Source: Planctomycetaceae bacterium (lineage in GTDB: Bacteria; Planctomycetota; Planctomycetia; Pirellulales; Thermoguttaceae). From it: a stretch of 6,131 nt of DNA. The notes below the pieces were generated by a model. The model did not search any database and was not told the origin of the DNA. It saw nothing but the letters and a program-made list of their open reading frames with translations. How positions within the stretch are numbered: position 1 is the first letter of the stretch; each line of letters starts with the position of its first letter. Position numbers and translations under genes: made by a program. Positions 1-4,898 of the stretch are shown here, in pieces. The stretch spans positions 1 to 6,131 of the forward strand of contig JAIRPZ010000063.1 of the NCBI GenBank assembly GCA_031256755.1, written 5' to 3'.

Positions 1-1665
1 TACTTCCGCAGCAATTTTTGCTAACATATCCGCTCTGTCCAAAATCGCAGTCCCCGACCATCTGTCCGCGTTTGTAAAATACCGGTTGAGCCGGATATTA
101 CTCGCCTGAAAGGCAGACCGTTTCTCTGCATACGGCGTGTTTGACAATTCTGCATTGCAGCCGGTCAGCGTTAAATTGCCGATAGTGTGCAGATATTTTG
201 AATGAACGGCTTCCCAGTTTTCGCCCAATTCGGTTTTCCATATCTCCGACAATGTTTGCGGCATAATATGCTCGATAGAAATATGGGAACGGGTAACAGC
301 AGCGGCAACTTTACCGGATAAAGCATTTTCTAACATGTCCAAAACAAAGCGGCATTGTTCGTTGCTGCCGGAGGTTTTATAGAACCGGTATTGGACAAAA
401 GCCGCTGTAAATGCCGCATCATCGGGATATTCTTTTTGCCGTAAAGTCGATTGAACCGCATACGGAAAATCACACATAGAATTCTCGGACTGCCGGCAGA
501 GTATTTCGCGGAACAGTCTCGGAAAAATCTTGTGTAACTTGTTTGTCGGAACGCCGCAGACAATACGGCGGATAAGAAAATTTTCCAGTGCAGACAGAGA
601 ATGAATCATATGATCGTCCGAAATACAGCCGGATTCATAATGTCCGTACAGTTGCAGCAAAAAAGGGTGTGCGGACGTATAGTTCAACCGGTTCAGGCGG
701 GCTAATCGGCAGCGTATGCCGTCATGTAATTCTTCTTCAACGTAAATTATTTTTGCGTACAGGCGTGCAAAGAAATGCAGCGTTGCGAGCAAGTCATGAA
801 CGTGCGGACCGAACTTCTCCATAAAACCGCACATCCGATCACAGACATCGCCTTCTCTCACAAGTGATTCCCGCTGCATGGAGAGGAAATGCCGCATAAA
901 GTCCATCAAACGCTGTCCGCCCAGCCGGTGTTCCATCGGTTGCCAGTATGTTTTGTAAACGCGTTCCTGTCCTGCCGGGTCCTCTGATAACTGCATAAAG
1001 ATAACGTTGCGGATCAGATCAGCAGAAGGCGGAGATTTTCCGCATGTATCTAAACGCTCAAGTATCCGGTACGGATTATCTTTCGGATCAAGGATGATAC
1101 CGGCAATCACAAATTTGCTTGCCAATCTGTCCCAAACCTGCTCGACATCAATCGATAAGCCGATCATCTTTTTTTCAAAGAACCGGTAGGCATAATGCAG
1201 AAGATTTCCCTTATCAGGTACGGGATAGTGACCGACCTGTTCGATCATCCGGCGGTAGTGGCGTTGATATCCGCTGTTAACCGGCAATAAAAGCCGCAGG
1301 AATCGGTCGCCGTTTTCATCAGGATTTGCAAGGTATCGGTAATTGATTTTTTCGGCGATGTCGCACTGATGACGTTGAAAAGCCAAATTCCGCAGCAGGC
1401 AGAGAAATACTGATATTGTCGTTAACCGTTGTTGACCGTCTATCAGGATCAATTTGGAAAACCCGGTTCCGACTTCGGTGCGATGATAAACAACAGCCCC
1501 GAAAAAGTGATTTTCGGCATTCGGCTGAAGTATTTTTTCGATATTGTTCCACAATCTTTCCCACTGCGGACGTTCCCATTCATAATGCCGTTGAAACAAC
1601 GGCACGGCGAACTGAGCGGCTGCTTGGGCAAAAAATTCGAAAACCTTCTGTTCGTTGGCGACCAT
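1..1665 (-). CDS. DUF262 + DUF1524 protein (GmrSD/BrxU-like probable anti-phage nuclease), 3' end off window
   Basis: The frame is open for 555 codons from ATG (1665-1663) to the window edge, with no stop, so the C-terminus is missing. The N-terminal DUF262 (ParB/Srx-like NTPase fold) is shown by VPLFQRHYEW (residues 21-30), KLILIDGQQRLTTI (71-84) and NPYRILERLDTCG followed by DLIRN (197-220). The C-terminal DUF1524 (HNH-type nuclease) is shown by LENFLIRRIVCG (about 360-371), IEHIMPQ (464-470, with His466 and Pro469) and GNLTLTGCN (496-504). Few residues are probably missing, because the visible end (about 536-555) matches the usual end of DUF1524. In known relatives (GmrSD, BrxU, SspE) DUF262 uses nucleotide and DUF1524 cuts DNA, often modified phage DNA; that role here is inferred. 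All key motifs look intact. No Shine-Dalgarno precedes the ATG. The frame could extend to an ATG at 1800, but that stretch is antisense to a DUF1559 remnant, so I prefer 1665. Confidence 0.9.
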   Translation of the reverse strand, partial: MVANEQKVFEFFAQAAAQFAVPLFQRHYEWERPQWERLWNNIEKILQPNAENHFFGAVVYHRTEVGTGFSKLILIDGQQRLTTISVFLCLLRNLAFQRHQCDIAEKINYRYLANPDENGDRFLRLLLPVNSGYQRHYRRMIEQVGHYPVPDKGNLLHYAYRFFEKKMIGLSIDVEQVWDRLASKFVIAGIILDPKDNPYRILERLDTCGKSPPSADLIRNVIFMQLSEDPAGQERVYKTYWQPMEHRLGGQRLMDFMRHFLSMQRESLVREGDVCDRMCGFMEKFGPHVHDLLATLHFFARLYAKIIYVEEELHDGIRCRLARLNRLNYTSAHPFLLQLYGHYESGCISDDHMIHSLSALENFLIRRIVCGVPTNKLHKIFPRLFREILCRQSENSMCDFPYAVQSTLRQKEYPDDAAFTAAFVQYRFYKTSGSNEQCRFVLDMLENALSGKVAAAVTRSHISIEHIMPQTLSEIWKTELGENWEAVHSKYLHTIGNLTLTGCNAELSNTPYAEKRSAFQASNIRLNRYFTNADRWSGTAILDRADMLAKIAAEV

Positions 1666-1670
1666 GCCCA

Positions 1671-1700
1671 ATGGTAGGAAATCATGCTCTATTCTGTCAA
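1671..1700 (-). promoter_or_regulatory. Possible promoter of the DUF262/DUF1524 gene, leaderless type
   Basis: On the minus strand, TTGACA (1700-1695) is followed after 18 nt by TACCAT (1676-1671), only 5 nt before the ATG. The -35 is a perfect match and the -10 is 4 of 6. Transcription would begin at or next to the start codon, which fits the lack of a Shine-Dalgarno. It lies at the edge of the DUF1559 remnant. Chance occurrence cannot be excluded. Confidence 0.35.
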
Positions 1701-2083
1701 GAGCAATTCCGGCAATAAAAAGAGACAGGAAAACGTTTCGGAATACGCGTATTCCGGTGTACACTTGTCCTTCCGATGAAAACTTAAAATCATCATACAT
1801 GCTTGCTTTTGCGGAAAAAATACAAGGAAAAAGCCCGTCGGGAACGAATGACCTTCACGGCTTGATTTGGTTCGGTTCGGGCTGTTATTTCAATACTTAC
1901 ACTTCGCCGAATACGACAAGTCCCGACATTGTCCGCGGCTGGGCACAAACGGCTCATGAAAAGCATCCGATGCAACTCGGTTCGAATAGTACCGCTGACG
2001 CGACAGAACGGTATCAGTATTACGCCGCCCGAAGTTGGCACAGCGGCGGAGTCAATACGGCGTATGCGGACGGCTCAGATTGA
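1700..2083 (+). pseudogene. DUF1559 (H-X9-DG) pseudopilin-like gene remnant
   Basis: A plus-strand frame ending in TGA (2081-2083) carries typical pieces of a planctomycete DUF1559 protein. They are TRIPVYTCPSDEN, FAEKIQGKSPSG, LHGLIWFGSG, NTYTSPNTTSPD, and AARSWHSGGVNTAYADGS, which is the H-X9-DG motif. The N-terminal half is absent: there is no FTLIELL pilin signal, and upstream of about 1700 the sequence belongs to the opposite-strand DUF262 gene. The segment that normally lies between CPSD and the SE-x-x-QG-like motif, including the usual DGTSNTI motif, also appears missing: CPSD and the H-X9-DG histidine are about 90 residues apart, against about 180 in the intact DUF1559 gene at the right of this window. 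The C-terminus stops immediately after ADGS, where an inverted repeat begins. The 5' boundary is approximate. It is probably non-functional. Confidence 0.8.
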
Positions 2084-2185
2084 GAATTGAAAATTAATAA
2101 TTAGAGAGACGGCAGATTGCAGACGGCAGACCGCAGCAAGAAAGAGCCGATCTCATTTTTTAATTGTTAATTATCCATTATCAAT
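2079..2185. repeat. 107-bp element bounded by 25-bp imperfect inverted repeats, MITE-like
   Basis: The arms 2079-2103 and 2161-2185 match in 21 of 25 positions when one is reverse-complemented. Both are AT-rich, built of ATTGA/AATTAATAATTA-like words. The interior holds a GC-richer stretch with a 14-bp imperfect tandem duplication. The element starts exactly where the DUF1559 reading frame departs from its family, and its first bases supply the stop codon. No transposase is encoded and no clear target-site duplication is visible. It could instead be a non-mobile structured intergenic repeat. Confidence 0.6.
2105..2134 (+). repeat. 14-bp imperfect tandem duplication inside the MITE-like element
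   Basis: Two adjacent copies, AGACGGCAGATTGC and AGACGGCAGACCGC, differ at two positions; a further AG follows, as if starting a third copy. It lies between the AT-rich arms of the inverted-repeat element. Only two copies are present, without spacers, so this is not a CRISPR array. Confidence 0.6.
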
Positions 2186-2187
2186 GA

Positions 2188-2430
2188 AAAGAACAACCTT
2201 TAATAATCACACACAAACTTGAGAATTTTAACAGCCATGACACTCCGTATCGTAACAATAACAACCATTTCCGGCTGCGGGATACCGGTCGGATGATAAC
2301 GGTTGACGATCAGGAGATACAGGAAATTATCGACTCCGTTCTGCCGGAATACGGATCGGATTCCAAGCAGCGCATTACCGTTACAAAAACAGGTAAGCAG
2401 ACGTTTGACTTTCCGATCAAGACGAAGTAG
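2188..2430 (+). pseudogene. Orphan C-terminal coding fragment, family not recognised
   Basis: After a TGA at 2185-2187 the frame stays open to TAG (2428-2430). There is no ATG before 2293, which would leave only 45 residues and no Shine-Dalgarno. The translation from about 2218 looks like genuine protein: HDTPYRNNNNHFRL, then RMITVDDQEIQEIIDSVLPEY, then QRITVTKTGKQTFDFPIK and a basic end. I do not recognise the family. The simplest reading is the 3' end of a gene whose 5' part was lost when the inverted-repeat element arrived or during a deletion. An antisense frame of 79 codons (2439-2200) exists but looks less protein-like. A short real gene starting at 2293 is possible. Confidence 0.45.
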
Positions 2431-2461
2431 GAAAAACATTTTCCCCCTCTTGATGTTTTTC
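2431..2461 (+). terminator. Possible hairpin after the orphan fragment
   Basis: A 9-bp perfect stem, GAAAAACAT (2431-2439) and ATGTTTTTC (2453-2461), with a 13-nt pyrimidine-rich loop, directly follows the TAG at 2430. The stem is AT-rich and its 3' arm carries five T. There is no separate T tract, so termination activity is uncertain. Confidence 0.35.
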
Positions 2462-2499
2462 TCCGTTTCCGGTTATCGTGATTGATCCACGCGGCAGGC

Positions 2500-2528
2500 T
2501 TGACATCGGCTCCGCCCGCAGGTACAAT
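2500..2528 (+). promoter_or_regulatory. Near-consensus sigma70-type promoter of the isochorismatase-like gene
   Basis: TTGACA (2500-2505), a 17-nt spacer and TACAAT (2523-2528) match the housekeeping consensus at 11 of 12 positions with ideal spacing. The start of transcription would be near 2535, leaving a leader of about 33 nt that contains the Shine-Dalgarno. No operator-like palindrome is evident around it. Confidence 0.75.
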
Positions 2529-2555
2529 GCCCTTTCTGTTTGTTCACTCTAAACC

Positions 2556-2560
2556 GAGGA
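2556..2560 (+). promoter_or_regulatory. Ribosome binding site of the isochorismatase-like gene
   Basis: GAGGA lies 7 nt before the ATG at 2568. It supports this start over others, and the protein then begins with a convincing signal peptide. It is the clearest Shine-Dalgarno in the window. Confidence 0.75.
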
Positions 2561-2567
2561 TATTTTA

Positions 2568-3824
2568 ATGGTAAAAGTCAGTTTTCTATCGGCAGCGGCA
2601 ACCGCACTGCTGATCGTTTCCCAGTCATGGACAGCCGCACAGGACTGGACGGTTCACCTTCAAAAACGCAGCAAAGACGGCACTGCGGAAAAGTTTACGG
2701 AAAAATGGAATCCCAAAGAAACCGCCATTATCGTGTGCGATATGTGGTCGAAACAAACATGGGAGAGTTGCGATCACAACGGTGCCAGAGAAAAAGATAT
2801 GGCAGCGGCAATGAACAAGGTCTTTGCCGCCGCCCGGGAAAAAGGAATGATCATCGTTTGGGCTCCCAGTACCGATGCGAATGTGTTTGACAAATGGTAC
2901 GGACACTTGCCTGCACGCACCAATTCAAAGAAATACCGGCAGGGCTACGGGAATCCGCGTCATTGGGACTTCTGGGTTCACGGCAAAGGCGGGGAAGGGC
3001 AGCACTCGCATCTGGCATTTGAAGGAGAAAAAGATGCGGTCGGCTGGGGCGGTGCCGGAAAAACGCTCCCTTGCGAATCCAAATCCAAAGTGGCTGAAGA
3101 GCAGCCGCCGCAAATCAAAGAATTGATCATCGACGACCGCGATTTTATCACCGATGATTTTGTCGAAATGATCGGCAGCAAAGGCACCGGAAACGGCAAA
3201 GTTGACGGCAAAGAAATTACCGAATGTCTCTTCAAAGAGCGGGGTATTAAAAACGTCATCATGACCGGCTGTCATACGGACATCTGCGTGATTGGCCGTC
3301 CTTTCGGCTGCCGGGCATTAAAGATGGCGGGCTACAACGCCGTTTTGTGCCGCGATCTGACCAACTGCACCATCAATTGCAGCAATTTTGTCAAAGACGG
3401 GTTCAGCCATGTCGAAATGCTGGACAAGGTTTGTAATTATGTGGAGACCTACATTTGCCCGACGATAACTTCAACGGAAATCACGGGCAAGCCTGCCTTC
3501 GAGTTTGATGAAGAGAAAATCGCCCGGATGTTTCCTTCAAAACGGGCGGCATTGCAGAAAGAACTTGATGCCGAAAAAGGGAAAATGAAGGTCGAGATAG
3601 TGAAGGCGTTCTACGGGGCAAGCGAAAGCAGCCGGCAGGATGTCACGGACAAGATTCTGAAAGTATTTAACGGTTCACGGCAGATTCCGCTTGGGACTTA
3701 CAACGACTTGTTCGGCGATCCTAACCCCGGCACGCTCAAAACGCTGTGGATTGACTACAAGATTGACGGTCAAGGCAAGACACAGCAATTTGCGGAAAAC
3801 GCGGATATTATTTTGGCAAAATAA
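2568..3824 (+). CDS. Exported isochorismatase-family cysteine hydrolase with extra C-terminal DUF3395-like domain
   Basis: This is a 418-residue protein. Residues 1-24 form a Sec signal peptide (VSFLSAAATALLIVSQS core, probable cleavage after TAA before QDW). The isochorismatase-like fold spans about 48-300: ETAIIVCDMW supplies the catalytic-type Asp58, and NVIMTGCHTDICVIGRPFG supplies the nucleophile Cys240. The third triad residue, Lys, is not evident; the expected place reads IIDDRDFITDD (187-197). From memory, other planctomycete members of this group look similar there. WDFWVHG and CPTITSTEITGKPAFEF (297-313) fit that group too. A linker leads to a C-terminal domain (about 341-416) with VKAFYGA, DVTDKI, FGDPNPGTLKTLWIDY, resembling DUF3395/DNAJC11-C. 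There are twelve cysteines, all in the hydrolase domain. The substrate is unknown; it could be an amidase or a non-catalytic relative. The gene appears monocistronic, with its own promoter and a following hairpin. Confidence 0.9.
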   Translation: MVKVSFLSAAATALLIVSQSWTAAQDWTVHLQKRSKDGTAEKFTEKWNPKETAIIVCDMWSKQTWESCDHNGAREKDMAAAMNKVFAAAREKGMIIVWAPSTDANVFDKWYGHLPARTNSKKYRQGYGNPRHWDFWVHGKGGEGQHSHLAFEGEKDAVGWGGAGKTLPCESKSKVAEEQPPQIKELIIDDRDFITDDFVEMIGSKGTGNGKVDGKEITECLFKERGIKNVIMTGCHTDICVIGRPFGCRALKMAGYNAVLCRDLTNCTINCSNFVKDGFSHVEMLDKVCNYVETYICPTITSTEITGKPAFEFDEEKIARMFPSKRAALQKELDAEKGKMKVEIVKAFYGASESSRQDVTDKILKVFNGSRQIPLGTYNDLFGDPNPGTLKTLWIDYKIDGQGKTQQFAENADIILAK

Positions 3825-3870
3825 AATAGCCGTGCCGTATTCAGATTTGCCGGTTAGATGCGGCAGCGCA

Positions 3871-3899
3871 AGCCGGATGACCGTTTCGGTTTTCCGGCT
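3871..3899 (+). terminator. Hairpin terminator candidate after the isochorismatase-like gene
   Basis: AGCCGGA (3871-3877) pairs with TCCGGCT (3893-3899), and inside them ACCG (3880-3883) pairs with CGGT (3887-3890) around a TTT loop, with a 2x2 internal loop. It lies 46 nt past the TAA at 3824. The sequence after it (ATACTATTCCTT) is only moderately T-rich. It separates this gene from the ABM gene downstream. Confidence 0.5.
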
Positions 3900-3909
3900 A
3901 TACTATTCC

Positions 3910-3938
3910 TTGAATATATTTCTCAACCTTTTTATAGA
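3910..3938 (+). promoter_or_regulatory. Possible promoter of the ABM-domain gene, very short leader
   Basis: TTGAAT (3910-3915), a 17-nt spacer and TATAGA (3933-3938) give 4 of 6 matches at each box. Transcription would start near 3945, about 6 nt before the ATG at 3951. That agrees with the absence of a Shine-Dalgarno. The region is AT-rich, so a chance match is possible. Confidence 0.4.
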
Positions 3939-3950
3939 ACTTGTAAAACT

Positions 3951-4250
3951 ATGTTTGTTTATATCGTTCACGTTCACGTCAAACCGGAGTTTACCGAACA
4001 GTTTAAGGAGGCATCGGTGAAAAATGCCATGAATACGGTGAAAGAACCGGGTAATTACCGTTATGATGTGTTGCAGCAGCCGGACGACCCGGCACGGTTC
4101 GTCTTTTATGAAGTGTATTCCGATGAAACGGCTCTTGATTTTCACAAGCAGTCCGCTCATTTTTCGGAATGGAAAACTGCCGTCCTCCCATGGCTGGCAG
4201 AACCGTTCCATGCCGTCAAGTATTCTGACGTGTTTTATACAGAAACATAA
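3951..4250 (+). CDS. ABM-fold (LsrG-like) small monooxygenase/isomerase family protein
   Basis: This is a 99-residue single-domain protein of the antibiotic biosynthesis monooxygenase superfamily (dimeric ferredoxin-like barrel), close to LsrG in length (about 96) and pattern. Visible features are VHVKPEFTEQF (8-18), EPGNYRYDVLQ (32-42), ARFVFYEVYSDETAL (48-62) and FHKQSAHFSEW (64-74), with His65 and His70 in the usual positions. No signal peptide, so cytoplasmic. LsrG itself processes phospho-AI-2, but no other lsr gene is visible, so a general role in oxidising or isomerising a small quinone-like or carbonyl compound is as likely. I place the start at 3951: it gives the family length, whereas the upstream in-frame ATG at 3858 would add 31 residues unlike the family and overlap the hairpin at 3871-3899. 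No Shine-Dalgarno is seen. Confidence 0.88.
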   Translation: MFVYIVHVHVKPEFTEQFKEASVKNAMNTVKEPGNYRYDVLQQPDDPARFVFYEVYSDETALDFHKQSAHFSEWKTAVLPWLAEPFHAVKYSDVFYTET

Positions 4251-4252
4251 AG

Positions 4253-4283
4253 AACCGCACCAAACGGCGGACGATGTGCGGTT
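4253..4283. terminator. Convergent intergenic hairpin (ABM gene / lipoprotein gene)
   Basis: AACCGCAC (4253-4260) and GTGCGGTT (4276-4283) form a perfect 8-bp stem with a 15-nt loop, 2 nt past the ABM stop codon. On the minus strand it is followed by CTTTATGTTTCTG, a loose T-rich tail, so it may serve the converging lipoprotein gene as well. Confidence 0.55.
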
Positions 4284-4294
4284 GCCTGATGCAT

Positions 4295-4314
4295 AACAGC
4301 GGTCTCTGTTTTTT
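4295..4314 (+). terminator. Small hairpin plus T tract, plus strand
   Basis: AACAG (4295-4299) and CTGTT (4306-4310) enclose CGGTCT, and a run of six T (4309-4314) follows, then AATTTTT. The stem is short, so it probably acts together with the hairpin at 4253-4283. The T run overlaps the stop codon of the converging lipoprotein gene (TAA at 4315-4313). Confidence 0.45.
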
Positions 4315-4771
4315 AATTTTTGCCGGGCGGCTTGCGGAATTTTGAGTTTTGCGGCGGTGCCGGAGGTATTTGTCCTGCCGTGTCCGATGTTAGCGTGATG
4401 TCAAAAACGTTTTTCCCTTTTTTGACATCACAGATAAGATCAGTTGTCGAAAAACTCAAGTACTTGGGAGGAACCCTTTCGGGTTTGCGCCCATCGGTAT
4501 CTCCTGTTCTCAAGCACACTTTATATCGACCGGGTATTGCTCCGGTTTTTTTATTGGCATAGAACAGTTCGTACCGTCCCGATGTATTGGTGCCGCCCAT
4601 AGACGGCAATGCCCCTTCGTCAGTTTCCAGACGGAATATGATGAACGCATTCGTCAGCGGTTCACCGTCCAAAGTCACTGTCCCCATCACTTTTCCGGGT
4701 GCCTTATTGTCACCGCAGCCGGTAGTCAGCGTGACGAAAAATAAAAGTGTAATGCAAAATACTGTTCTCAT
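4313..4771 (-). CDS. Small planctomycete-type lipoprotein, carboxypeptidase-regulatory/transthyretin-like fold
   Basis: This is a 152-residue protein. A hydrophobic signal (MRTVFCITLLFFVTLTTGC) ends in Cys19, a plausible though not ideal lipobox (TTGC preceded by Leu), so it is probably lipid-anchored. The mature part reads as one beta-sandwich domain: GKVMGTVTLDGEPLTNAFIIF (26-46), a GGTNTSGRYEL turn (59-69), then GAIPGRYKVCLRTG (77-90), VPPKYLSFSTTDLICDVKKGKN (100-121) and FDITL. This is the layout of the many small planctomycete lipoproteins annotated as hypothetical or carboxypeptidase regulatory-like. The tail (about 134-152) is Pro/Lys-rich and probably disordered. It lies 127 nt downstream of, and co-directional with, a DUF1559 gene; from memory this pairing is common in planctomycetes. 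No Shine-Dalgarno precedes the ATG at 4771. The molecular function is unknown. Confidence 0.85.
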   Translation of the reverse strand: MRTVFCITLLFFVTLTTGCGDNKAPGKVMGTVTLDGEPLTNAFIIFRLETDEGALPSMGGTNTSGRYELFYANKKTGAIPGRYKVCLRTGDTDGRKPERVPPKYLSFSTTDLICDVKKGKNVFDITLTSDTAGQIPPAPPQNSKFRKPPGKN

Positions 4772-4854
4772 GATTGAATCAAAGGTTAAAAGTGAATGAT
4801 TATGTAATAACGGCTCAATGCTGCTAAGGTGAGAGAATCGCTATAGGACGAGTC

Positions 4855-4897
4855 CATTCGGCTGCATTTTATTAAAATGCAGCCGAATGTTTTTCTT
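4855..4897 (+). terminator. Perfect 16-bp hairpin with T tract on the plus strand
   Basis: CATTCGGCTGCATTTT (4855-4870) and AAAATGCAGCCGAATG (4874-4889) are exact reverse complements around ATT, followed on the plus strand by TTTTTCTT (4890-4897). It begins 9 nt beyond the DUF1559 stop (TAG at 4901-4899) as read on the minus strand. In that direction it has A's before it and no T tract after it, so as an intrinsic terminator it points against the gene it follows. It could still protect the 3' end of the DUF1559 mRNA. Confidence 0.8.
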
Positions 4898-4898
4898 A

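Noticed and set aside
588..1189. Plus-strand open frames of 60-78 codons under the nuclease gene
   Set aside because: They are shadows of the long minus-strand frame, which carries conserved motifs throughout; their translations look non-protein-like.
1666..1800. N-terminal extension of the DUF262 protein to an upstream in-frame ATG at 1800
   Set aside because: The extra 45 codons are largely antisense to DUF1559-like coding sequence (CPSDEN region), and known DUF262 proteins begin shortly before the VPxFQR motif, as with the ATG at 1665.
1700..2083. Intact small gene on the plus strand
   Set aside because: It lacks the pilin signal, the membrane helix and a credible start; the only starts lie inside the opposite-strand nuclease gene, so a remnant fits better.
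2105..2134. CRISPR-like repetition
   Set aside because: There are only two adjacent 14-bp copies with no spacers; it is a simple tandem duplication.
2200..2439. Minus-strand 79-codon frame
   Set aside because: It is antisense to the plus-strand fragment, which has a more credible composition; no recognisable motif or Shine-Dalgarno supports it.
3858..3950. Longer ABM protein starting at the ATG at 3858
   Set aside because: The 31 added residues do not resemble the family and their codons run through the hairpin at 3871-3899; the 99-residue version matches LsrG length.
4772..4854. Promoter for a plus-strand small RNA ending at the 4855-4897 hairpin
   Set aside because: TTGAAT at 4774-4779 has no good -10 box at proper spacing (TATGTA is 21 nt away), so I do not call an RNA gene.
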